Assembly: GCA_013288805.1 (NCBI GenBank)
Contig: JABDBE010000021.1
Span: 1,244-43,668, forward strand
Direction: 5' to 3'
DNA: 42,425 nucleotides
Origin: Acidobacteriota bacterium
Lineage (GTDB): Bacteria; Acidobacteriota; Terriglobia; Terriglobales; Acidobacteriaceae
Below the pieces are notes generated by a model. That model worked only from the letters and a program-made list of their open reading frames with translations. It did no database searches and had not been told where the DNA came from. Numbering within the stretch: the first letter of the stretch is position 1; each line of letters begins with the position of its first letter. Positions 34,944 to 42,425 of this stretch are shown piece after piece. A program made the translations under genes and the position numbers.

Positions 34944-37151
34944 TTGAGGAATCGGATGCTGGTCGTTGTGTCCCTGATCGAGTGTTTTTTTCTTTTGACT
35001 GTTAGCGCTGCACAGACGATTCAAGTGGACATCACTCCCGCGCACGCCACCAATCGCTTCGTACCGAATGAAACGTTGGGCGCGGGAGTGGATCGTATTC
35101 CAGCGGCAGCCATCGACAAGGATCTGCTGGAGCCTGTGCTGAAGCAGGTGTTCGCTTCGGGTTGGCAACCAGTGACCTACCGTCAGAATACTGAGCTCGC
35201 AATCGAGGCGTGGCACTGGAATCCGCAGGGAACTTGGAGCGATCCCGCCGCCAAGGGATACTTCACGGGGTCGGCCACGCCTACCGAGACGATTCGTTAT
35301 TCCTATGGCTACTCGCTGCCGCATCGCGGAACCACGCGCAATGATGGAACCGACAACGCCGGTTTCTCCCGGTTGACGGACGGTGATCTGAATACTTATT
35401 GGAAGAGCAATCCATATCTCGCTCAACGATTCACTGGTGAGAGTGACGCGCTGCATTCGCAGTGGGTGGTTCTTGATCTGACGCAAAATCAGCAGGTGGA
35501 CAGCATTCGCATCGCGTGGGCACAACCGTATGCGACTCGTTATGTTGTGCAGTACTGGACGGGAGACGATCCCATTAAGGCTCAGACGAAAGGCGTATGG
35601 GAGACATTCCCGCATGGCGAGGTTACAGCGGGGAATGGTGGAACCGAAACTATCCGGCTTTCTGACAATCCGTCGCCGATTCGATTCGTTCGGATATTGA
35701 TGACGGGGTCGTCGAACACATGTGATTCTCATCAGCCGGCTGATGCAAAGCTTGACGACCCCAGAAATTGCGTGGGCTACGCGATCCGCGAACTTTATCT
35801 AGGAACAACTACCGCGGACGGCGACTTTCACGACATTCTCCGGCATACGGCGGACCAGGAACAGACGGCCACTTACGCTTCTTCGGTCGATCCGTGGCAT
35901 GAGCCTTCTGATCTTCTTAGCACCAAGCAGGCACAAGTGGGATTCGATCTTTTCTATACGAGCGGGGTAACGCGCGGGCTGCCGGCGATGATTCCAGTGG
36001 CGCTGCTCTATGACACGCCGGACAATGCAGCCGCCGAAATTGAGTATCTGAAAAAACGCAACTACCCGATTTCTTACGTGGAAATGGGCGAAGAATCGGA
36101 CGGGCAATTCATGGTTCCGGAAGATTACGGTGCCCTTTACCTGCAGTGGGCCGCGGCGCTGCACCGCATCGATCCCAAGTTAAAGCTGGGCGGGCCCTCT
36201 TTTCAAGGAGTGAATAAGGATATTGAAGTGTGGCCTGACGCCAACGGCAAGGTCTCTTGGCTGGGGCGCTTTCTCGATTACCTCAAACAACACAGCCGGA
36301 TGAATGATCTCGCGTTCTTTTCCTTCGAGCATTATCCCTACGACGGTTGCAAGACGCCGTGGGGCACCCTTTATGATGAGCCGGATCTCGTGAACCACAT
36401 CATGCAGGTCTGGCGGGAGGATGGACTGCCGCTGAATGTTCCTATGTTCATTACCGAGTCGAATCTTTCCCCTGCTGCCAGCGAAACCTACATGGACATG
36501 TTTGCCGGGGTTTGGCTGGCGGACTACATCGGATCGTTCTTGAACTCGGGAGGAAACGGGGTTTACTTCTTTCACTATTTGCCCTTGCAGATGGAACACG
36601 GCTGCAACGATTCGCCGGGGACCTTCGGGATGTTTACGGTTGACGCCAATTATCAAATTCAACAGCCGCTGTCGCAATTCTTTGTCGCACAACTGATTAA
36701 TCTGGAATGGGTACAGCCCGGTGCGGGAGAGCATCTGGTATTTCCGGCGAAGAGCGACATCGATGATGGCGCCGGGCATGCTCTGGTTACGGCATACGCG
36801 GTGAAACGTCCCGACGACCAGTGGTCAGTCATGGCAGTGAACCGGGATCAATTGAATGCCCATCGCGTGCGCCTTGTTTTTCAGGATCAGGCGACTCAAG
36901 CGACGAATTTTTTCTCTGGTGCAGTCGACGTCTCAACCTTCGGAAAGAACCAATATCAATGGCATCCGGCGGAGACCCAGTTCTTGGCGCATTCCGAACA
37001 TTCAGGCGAACAACCCGTAATCGCAATCACAAAAGGTAAGGCCGATCCGGACGGGCCTGGTCTGCACACCAGGCAAACCGGAGAAAAGGATGCCTGGTAC
37101 GATTTGCCGGCGGCTTCGGTAGTCGTTTTTCGCGGCAAGTTGGTGCGATGA
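34944..37151 (+). CDS. secreted glycoside-hydrolase-like protein with discoidin-like domain
   Basis: About 735 residues, starting at TTG 34944 six bases after AAGGAG; this gives the signal peptide a basic start (LRNR) before MLVVVSLIECFFLLTVSAAQ, whereas ATG 34956 is too far from the site. Residues about 130-300 look like an F5/8-type discoidin domain (SRLTDGDLNTYWKS, QWVVLDLTQNQQVDSIRI). The rest resembles a clan GH-A TIM barrel: VEMGEESDG (Glu383/384) as candidate acid-base and FITESNLS (Glu505) as candidate nucleophile, then a C-terminal beta domain. GH39/GH44-like enzymes are the nearest idea. The polysaccharide substrate cannot be predicted. Confidence 0.7.
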   Translation: MRNRMLVVVSLIECFFLLTVSAAQTIQVDITPAHATNRFVPNETLGAGVDRIPAAAIDKDLLEPVLKQVFASGWQPVTYRQNTELAIEAWHWNPQGTWSDPAAKGYFTGSATPTETIRYSYGYSLPHRGTTRNDGTDNAGFSRLTDGDLNTYWKSNPYLAQRFTGESDALHSQWVVLDLTQNQQVDSIRIAWAQPYATRYVVQYWTGDDPIKAQTKGVWETFPHGEVTAGNGGTETIRLSDNPSPIRFVRILMTGSSNTCDSHQPADAKLDDPRNCVGYAIRELYLGTTTADGDFHDILRHTADQEQTATYASSVDPWHEPSDLLSTKQAQVGFDLFYTSGVTRGLPAMIPVALLYDTPDNAAAEIEYLKKRNYPISYVEMGEESDGQFMVPEDYGALYLQWAAALHRIDPKLKLGGPSFQGVNKDIEVWPDANGKVSWLGRFLDYLKQHSRMNDLAFFSFEHYPYDGCKTPWGTLYDEPDLVNHIMQVWREDGLPLNVPMFITESNLSPAASETYMDMFAGVWLADYIGSFLNSGGNGVYFFHYLPLQMEHGCNDSPGTFGMFTVDANYQIQQPLSQFFVAQLINLEWVQPGAGEHLVFPAKSDIDDGAGHALVTAYAVKRPDDQWSVMAVNRDQLNAHRVRLVFQDQATQATNFFSGAVDVSTFGKNQYQWHPAETQFLAHSEHSGEQPVIAITKGKADPDGPGLHTRQTGEKDAWYDLPAASVVVFRGKLVR

Positions 37152-37224
37152 CGTGGTTGAGGCGAAACTATTGTACGCTCGGGTTCGGTGAACTCCGGTA
37201 AGGTTGCGGGTTCTGATTTACGGC

Positions 37225-37230
37225 TATAAT
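37225..37230 (+). promoter_or_regulatory. -10 box close to the VWFA gene start
   Basis: A perfect TATAAT ends 11 bases before the ATG at 37242. Transcription starting about 7 bases downstream would give an almost leaderless mRNA. The best -35 candidate, TTGCGG at 37204, has a short 15-base spacing, so the assignment is tentative. Confidence 0.45.
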
Positions 37231-37241
37231 TGAGAAAAGTC

Positions 37242-38435
37242 ATGAAGTCCCGCGCTGCCATTCTATTTTTCGGTGTTTTATCTCTGGGCAGCTTTGGCTT
37301 GTTTATGGTAGGCGCCCAGGCGCAGGACGCGGGGCAGGCAGAACTGCCTTCGGCCCCTTCCGCCTCTCAACAACAGAGCCAAGCGCCGGCGACGGCTGCC
37401 CCGGCGACGCAACAGCCTGCTGCGGCGCAGCCATCGCCTCGGGAAACTCCGGGTCCGTCTGATACCAAACCGGATGCGGCGACTCCGAAACAAGCTGATG
37501 ATGATGCGGGCAACAATCAGCGGCCGAAGCCGGGACCCGCTTCGGCCCCGACCTCCACTTCACCCGTGGGGACGATTCTGTCGGACGATGAATCACTCAC
37601 CACGATCCGCAGCACGGTAAACGAAGTGAATGTAGTCTTCACCGTTACCGACAGACATGGGCGGTACGTAAAGGATTTGAAGAAAGACAATTTCAAGGTC
37701 GTCGACGACAATAAGCCGGCGTCGGATATACGAAGCTTTCATGCGGAAACGAATTTACCTCTCGAGGTCGGACTACTGGTTGACGCCAGCAATTCGGTGC
37801 GAGACCGTTTCAAATTCGAGCAGCAAGCAGCCATTGAGTTTCTGAATCAAAGCATTCGTCCCAAGTACGATGAAGCTTTCATCGTTGGCTTCGATGTGAC
37901 TCCGGAAGTTACCCAGGACTTTACCGACAACACGGAAATGCTCGCGGTCGGAGTGCGCGACTTGCGCCCGGGCGGCGGTACCGCGATGTACGATGCGCTG
38001 TACTTTGCGTGCCGCGACAAGCTCATGAAGGCGCAGCACAAAGGGCCGGTGCGACGGGCGATCATTCTGCTTAGCGACGGCGATGATAACCAGAGCCACG
38101 TGACGCGGGAAGAAGCCATCGATATGGCGCAGCGGGCCGATGTGATTGTCTATACCATCAGCACCAACCTGAGTGGGGCAGGGCACCACGGCGATAAGGT
38201 CCTGGAGCGCATCGCCGATGCCACCGGTGGCCGCGCGTACGTTCCCTTCCAGATCACCGAAGTGGCCAACGCATTCGCGGCAATTCAGGAAGAACTACGC
38301 AGCCAGTACGCGATTTCCTACAAGCCTGCTGATTTCATCTCCGACGGCCGCTATCGCAGCGTCGAAATTCTCGCCATGGGTCAGAAAGGCTTACGAGTGC
38401 GCAGCCGCCGCGGCTATTACGCCCCTTCCCAATAG
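37242..38435 (+). CDS. secreted VWFA-related acidobacterial protein 1
   Basis: The 397-residue protein has a signal peptide (AAILFFGVLSLGSFGLFMVGAQA), a Pro/Ala/Gln-rich linker to about residue 105, an N-terminal beta region (VNVVFTVTDRHGRYVKDL, DNFKVVDDNKP) and a von Willebrand A domain. The MIDAS is complete: DASNS (in LLVDASNSVRD), Thr in GGGTAMYDAL and Asp in LLSDGDDNQ. The C-terminus YAISYKPADFISDGRYRSVEI with GYYAPSQ matches the VWFA-related family typical of Acidobacteria. These are exported metal-binding adhesion-like proteins of unknown partner. ATG 37242 is favoured over TTG 37230, which lies partly in the -10 box. Confidence 0.9.
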   Translation: MKSRAAILFFGVLSLGSFGLFMVGAQAQDAGQAELPSAPSASQQQSQAPATAAPATQQPAAAQPSPRETPGPSDTKPDAATPKQADDDAGNNQRPKPGPASAPTSTSPVGTILSDDESLTTIRSTVNEVNVVFTVTDRHGRYVKDLKKDNFKVVDDNKPASDIRSFHAETNLPLEVGLLVDASNSVRDRFKFEQQAAIEFLNQSIRPKYDEAFIVGFDVTPEVTQDFTDNTEMLAVGVRDLRPGGGTAMYDALYFACRDKLMKAQHKGPVRRAIILLSDGDDNQSHVTREEAIDMAQRADVIVYTISTNLSGAGHHGDKVLERIADATGGRAYVPFQITEVANAFAAIQEELRSQYAISYKPADFISDGRYRSVEILAMGQKGLRVRSRRGYYAPSQ

Positions 38436-38443
38436 GTCCTCGC

Positions 38444-38851
38444 ATGCCCGGATACTCTGGCACTCCTCTAGCCAAGAAGCTTGGCATCAAAGAACAATAC
38501 CGCGTTGTGCTGCTCGATTTGCCCAATGATGTAAAGACCGAACTGAAGGGCGCGCTGGCAGATTGTCACGTAGCCAAGGATGAGCCGGTTGACTTCGCGA
38601 TGATCTTCGTGAAAACCGCGAACGAACTCAAGAAGCAGTTCCCAACAATTGCAAAACAGCTCGCTCCCGCCGGAATGCTGTGGGTGAGTTGGCCGAAAAA
38701 GGCCTCTGGACTGGCCACCGACCTCCACGAGAACGAAGTGCGAAGGATCGGGTTGGAAGCGGGCCTGGTCGATGTGAAAGTGTGCGCGGTGAGTGATATC
38801 TGGTCGGGGTTGAAGTTCGTGATCAGGGTGAAGGATCGTTCTAAAACCTGA
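38444..38851 (+). CDS. DUF3052 family protein
   Basis: The 135-residue protein begins MPGYSGTPLAKKLGIKE and continues with VDFAMIFVKTANELKKQF, PAGMLWVSWPKKASG and VCAVSDIWSGLKFVIR, the complete conserved pattern of DUF3052. The fold is probably small alpha/beta; function is unknown. It is cytoplasmic by the lack of a signal. The start lies 8 bases after the VWFA gene stop, so the two are probably cotranscribed, although the ribosome-binding site is weak. Confidence 0.87.
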   Translation: MPGYSGTPLAKKLGIKEQYRVVLLDLPNDVKTELKGALADCHVAKDEPVDFAMIFVKTANELKKQFPTIAKQLAPAGMLWVSWPKKASGLATDLHENEVRRIGLEAGLVDVKVCAVSDIWSGLKFVIRVKDRSKT

Positions 38852-39138
38852 CCGCAACGGCCAGAACTGTGAGCGCTTTGAAAACACTGCCGCGTCTTGG
38901 CTTTTGGTTTGCCATTTTTGATCCTTCTCCTTTGCTCGTAAGGAACGGACAAGGTGATCCGGTTGTTTGAAATTGCTATCTCGAATCAGAAATGCGCGAG
39001 TATTTTATACCGAATCTGGCGCAAGCAGCGTAGGCCAACGTCCAAAACTGAAAATCTTGCAAAGCAGGCCGTCATCTTGATCGCAGCAGAATGTGCAGGC
39101 AAAACAACAAAGCGTGTTAACGATGATTACCGTCGGCG

Positions 39139-40200
39139 CTAGTCGCGCTTTGGAATGGCATAGTACCCGGCACGCGATTGGATCTTGTAATCTTTGTTCG
39201 AGGCGTGTATTTCCACCTTGCGGAAGGTACCATCGAGTGCCGGGTTGGTCGAACTGTAGCCGATGTTGTACTGGCTGCGCAGTTCGTTGGCGATCTGATC
39301 GAAGCCCTCTTTTAGCTTTTCGTATTTGTTTCCGACGTCGATGACCCGGCCTCCGGTTTCCTGAGTCATCTTCTTCATTTCACCTTCACCCGAGTAGCCG
39401 CCGAATCCGCCATAAAAGCCGCGATCGGCGCACAGCAGTACGTAGACGATGCTATCGGACTTCTGCGCGGCTTCAATGGCATCCTTGATCTTGAGTTGGC
39501 TGCCTTCATCCTGGCCATCGGTCAGCAAGATCATGGCCTTGCGTCCCACTTGCTGGGCTAATTCGTCATGTGAAGCTAAATACACGGCGTCATAAAGCAA
39601 CGTGCCGCGGGGAGCGCCCTGGGTCGGAACCGTACCTCCACCCAGACCCGGAATACCTGTGCCGCTTCCACCAGCAGTGTTGATGCGGGCTTGATTGAGA
39701 GCTGTTTTCAACAGGCGCACGGAACTGGTGAAGTCCTGCAACAGCTCCACATTCACATCGAAGTCGATAACAAATGCTAAATCCTTGTCACGCAGGATTT
39801 GACTGAGGAACTCGCCGCCGACTTGCTTCTCCATATCGAGCACGCGAGCCTGGCTGCCGCTGGAGTCGATCAGAATTCCAAGGGTCAGCGGAAGGTTGGA
39901 CTCGGCGGCGAAATACTTGATGGTCTGCGGTTTGCCATCTTCAAGTATCTGAAAATCGTTTTTAGTGAGGTTGGGGATGAGCGCTCCCCGTTTGTCCTTG
40001 ACATTGAAGAACAGTTGGACCACATTCACGTTAACTTTCAAAGTCGTACTTGACTGGTCCTGATCTTGATCCTGATGGTTCTGGTCGGGCTTGTTGTCGG
40101 GTGAAGTGGCCGATTGCTGGGCGTTGGCGGCCGGAAGCCCCACGAAAAGGAGCAGGAATATCAGGACGCGGAAGACCGGAAGTCTGCAGGCTTTGGGCAT
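39139..40200 (-). CDS. secreted VWFA-related acidobacterial protein 2
   Basis: The 353-residue protein has a signal peptide (LPVFRVLIFLLLFVGLPAANA), a short Asp/Gln-rich linker (PDQNHQDQDQDQS), the N-terminal VNVVQLFFNVKDKRGALI strand region and a VWA domain. MIDAS residues are intact: DSSGS in GILIDSSGSQ, Thr in APRGTLLYDAVYLA and Asp in LLTDGQDEG. The C-terminus YNIGYSSTNPALDGTFRKVEI with AGYYAIPKRD fits the family. It is divergent from the third VWFA gene with 118 bases between, which must contain both promoters. It is a paralogue of the protein at 37242-38435. Confidence 0.9.
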   Translation of the reverse strand: MPKACRLPVFRVLIFLLLFVGLPAANAQQSATSPDNKPDQNHQDQDQDQSSTTLKVNVNVVQLFFNVKDKRGALIPNLTKNDFQILEDGKPQTIKYFAAESNLPLTLGILIDSSGSQARVLDMEKQVGGEFLSQILRDKDLAFVIDFDVNVELLQDFTSSVRLLKTALNQARINTAGGSGTGIPGLGGGTVPTQGAPRGTLLYDAVYLASHDELAQQVGRKAMILLTDGQDEGSQLKIKDAIEAAQKSDSIVYVLLCADRGFYGGFGGYSGEGEMKKMTQETGGRVIDVGNKYEKLKEGFDQIANELRSQYNIGYSSTNPALDGTFRKVEIHASNKDYKIQSRAGYYAIPKRD

Positions 40201-40318
40201 GAAAGTATTCTCTCGCAGTTTTTGTTAGTCTAGTCCAATAGCGTTAGATGCACCAGATCGTGAGTCTTAGCATCCCAATAAGAGCATAGTTGCCGTTGAG
40301 GCGGAGAGGGTTTCCCCA

Positions 40319-41682
40319 GTGCTGCGAATAACGGGTAAGCAGTGGACGGCTCCAAGCGTGGCAATCCTATTGTTGTTGCTAACCTTGGTGGCTGCCGCGA
40401 CTCCACAGCAGCAGACCGATCAAAAGCAGGAAATTCCCGACGCGCCGTCGGCCAGCCGCCCCCCCCCCAACCATTTCCTTCCGCTCCACCCGCCGAACCG
40501 CAGGGCCTGCCTCCGAGCGAAGCACCGACGGCCGACCAGGTACCCGGAAACGACGTCCCGCCCTCCACCGCCAATCCGGCTCCGCCTGCCACCGACGGCA
40601 ACCCGAACCCGCCTCCACATCCGGTTGATGTTAAGACGGTTCCGGAAGGCGGTGCGACGCCCGACCCGGGAAGCAATTCGCAAGACGAACTCTTTAAAAT
40701 TACACGCAACGTAAACCAGGTGATTGTGCCGGTGCGGGTAACAGACGACTCCGGCCGTCTGGTCAGCGGATTACTGCCCAAGGACTTTTCGGTTTATGAG
40801 GATGGCAAGAAGCGAACGATGAATTTCTTTACCAGCGATCCGTTGGCCATCTCGGCGGCTGTGGTTTTTGATCTGGGCATGTCGGATATCAATGTGCAGA
40901 GAGTAAATCAGACATTTCCGGCATTGGAAGGTGCGTTCAGCCAGTTCGACGAGGTCGCGATTTACACCTACAGCGGTACGGTTGGGAGAATGGCCGACTT
41001 CGGCGCTGTAGGCAAGCGGCTGGATGCGGTACTGAACCAACTAAAAACCGACCACGGCGAGAACAATGGAGTGCCGGTGCTGGGTGGTCCTTTAGGCCCG
41101 CAAGGTCCGATGATCAATAACATTCCCGAGGATCGCAGCATACCCCCGCCGATGTCGCCGCCCAAGCAAGCGCGGGTTCTGAACGATGCCATTTTGGCCG
41201 CCGCCCTGGATCTGGGCCAGCGCGAGAGAAGCCGCCGCAAAATCATATTTGTTATTAGTGACGGCCGCGAATACCGAAGCACTGCCAGTTATAGCGACGT
41301 TTTGAAGGTCCTGCTTTCGAATGGAATTCTGGTTTACGGCATCGGAGTTGGAGGTTCCGCAATTCCGGGCTACAAGCAATTGGAAAAGCTGCACATCCCC
41401 GGGCAAGCTACTGGCAATATTCTGCCCCGGTATGCGAACGCAACCGGCGGCGAGATTCTTAGCGAATATTCGAAGGATGCGATCGAAAACGCCTATCAAC
41501 GCGCCATTGGCGACGCCCGCAATCAATACACATTGGGCTACGCCACTGCCGCTACCCCCAGCAGTACCTATCGGGAGATCGAAGTCAGGGTTGGCCGGCC
41601 GGGCTGCAAGAGTTCGGATCTGCGCCCGTGCGTGCTGGTATTTGCCAAGGCCGGATATTATCCCTTGCCAGTTAGCCGGTGA
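40319..41682 (+). CDS. secreted VWFA-related protein 3, frame broken at a C10 tract
   Basis: Two frames are needed to read one protein. From GTG 40319 (GGAGAGG upstream) the first encodes a signal peptide (APSVAILLLLLTLVAAAT) and PDAPSASRPPP. The rest, from QPFPSAPPAEPQG onward, lies one frame over and ends at 41682. The switch falls at ten consecutive C residues (40459-40468); eleven or eight would join the frames. The VWA domain (VNQVIVPVRVTDDSGRLV, VVFDLGMSDINV, VISDGREYRS, YTLGYATAATPSSTYREIEV) is otherwise complete. Its MIDAS is degenerate: DLGMS instead of DxSxS, and the Thr position reads RVLNDA. Causes could be slippage-based switching, sequencing error or decay. Confidence 0.8.
40459..40468 (+). 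repeat. C10 homopolymer at the frame switch
   Basis: Ten C residues lie just after the signal-peptide region of the third VWFA gene. The length is out of frame for joining the signal peptide to the VWA domain. Such tracts slip readily in replication and are also error-prone in sequencing. Confidence 0.85.
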
Positions 41683-41846
41683 GGTCGGTCTTTCTCGCCC
41701 GTGGAACGTGGGGGTCCCGCTAGTAACCAGGGTAACCTGCCGGTAGAGCGGGGCGGTGTGGTATAAAACCAGCAGTACCAAGCCAAAACTACAAGTGGAG
41801 GCCGCTCGGGTTTTTGAGCGTCTGCCGCATGTCTTGAGGAAAGTCT

Positions 41847-42425
41847 TTGAGTTTCATCAACTTTGCAGCCCGCGAGATTAATTGCAAGATCGTGTACTAC
41901 GGTGCCGGGCTGGGTGGCAAAACCACGAATCTGCAGTACATCTTCCAGAAAACTGCCGAGCAGCAGAAGGGGAAGATGATTTCGCTGGCAACGGAGACGG
42001 ATCGAACTCTGTTCTTCGACTTTCTGCCTCTCGACTTGGGCTCGGTGCGAGGTTTCAAAACCCGTATTCACCTCTATACCGTTCCCGGCCAGGTGTTTTA
42101 CGATGCCAGCCGCAAGTTGATCCTGCGCGGAGTGGATGGCATTGTGTTTGTCGCTGACTCCCAGCAAGAGCGTATGGATGCCAACGTCGAGGCGCTCGAC
42201 AACTTGATGGACAACCTCAAAGAACATGGCTACGACTTCAAGAAGATTCCCTACGTTCTGCAGCTGAATAAACGCGATCTGCCTAATATCCTGCCGGTCG
42301 ACGCTCTGGCCAAAGAACTGCGCCGGAAAGATGAACCCGTAATGGAAGCTATCGCCTTCCAGGGCAATGGCGTTTTCGAGACGCTGAAAGAAATTGCGCG
42401 GCAAGTGCTGCTGGAATTGAAGCAG
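41847..42425 (+). CDS. mglA: MglA-type Ras-like GTPase (3' end outside window)
   Basis: 193 codons are visible, nearly the full length of this roughly 195-residue family. It starts with TTG at 41847 behind GAGGAAAG; the nearest upstream ATG meets TGA at once. The first residues ([18 protein letters not shown]) are the canonical MglA N-terminus, followed by P-loop [59 protein letters not shown] and the guanine-specificity motif NKRD. MglA sets the cell-polarity axis for gliding and twitching motility and is switched off by the MglB GAP, which is not seen in the 165 bases upstream. That leader has a small hairpin (41803-41820). Confidence 0.93.
   Translation, partial: MSFINFAAREINCKIVYYGAGLGGKTTNLQYIFQKTAEQQKGKMISLATETDRTLFFDFLPLDLGSVRGFKTRIHLYTVPGQVFYDASRKLILRGVDGIVFVADSQQERMDANVEALDNLMDNLKEHGYDFKKIPYVLQLNKRDLPNILPVDALAKELRRKDEPVMEAIAFQGNGVFETLKEIARQVLLELKQ

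Noticed and set aside
38954-39142. 62-codon plus-strand frame between DUF3052 and VWFA protein 2
   Set aside because: It has a GTG start with weak context, basic random-looking composition and overlaps the end of the VWFA gene.
41658-42404. 248-codon minus-strand frame at the right edge
   Set aside because: It is antisense to mglA, whose P-loop and NKRD motifs are unmistakable.

Overview
The window reads as a chromosomal segment of an acidobacterium, probably in or near the Terriglobia/Koribacter group. The pointers are three secreted VWFA-related proteins of the type expanded in Acidobacteria, a tandem DUF507 pair, an LptC-LptA fusion next to lptB, rpoN and hpf, and many small dispersed palindromes between genes. 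This is inference from gene families; no rRNA marker is present.

Layout. 1-8831 (+) is a sugar-storage and pentose-phosphate operon: the 3' end of glycogen phosphorylase, pgm, a polyphosphate-glucokinase-like ROK kinase, pgi, gnd, pgl and glgX. It can break glycogen down to glucose-1-P and glucose, turn both into glucose-6-P and pass the carbon to glycolysis or the oxidative pentose phosphate pathway. zwf is not in the window. 8854-12940 is a compact integrated element of about 4.06 kb in the 3' end of a tRNA-His gene, bounded by an exact 25-bp direct repeat. It carries an excisionase-like HTH gene and a tyrosine integrase on one strand. On the other strand is a four-gene cargo operon: two small unknown proteins, a PD-(D/E)XK nuclease with a HEPN-like RN-x4-H motif, and an HNH nuclease. 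This cargo looks like an anti-phage module and is the best candidate here for an undescribed system.

13149-27457 (mostly -) is housekeeping and envelope: an intact UDP-glucose-dehydrogenase-like gene lacking its catalytic residues, a 2H phosphoesterase, tRNA-Pro (+), two small secreted proteins, then in transcription order a DUF4139 protein, lptCA, lptB, rpoN and hpf. RecJ and a conserved hypothetical protein lie further upstream on the same strand.

27655-38851 (+) holds two DUF507 genes, NADP-type glutamate dehydrogenase with a clear intrinsic terminator, a DUF2071/DCC pair, a 999-residue receiver-receiver-PPDK-like protein, a DinB-fold protein, a secreted glycosidase-like protein with a discoidin-like domain, a VWFA-related protein and a DUF3052 protein. 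38852-42425 has two divergent VWFA-related genes, one frameshifted at a C10 tract, and ends inside an mglA GTPase gene that starts with TTG. The shorter gaps at 14418-14661 and 38852-39138 show no gene or site I can support.
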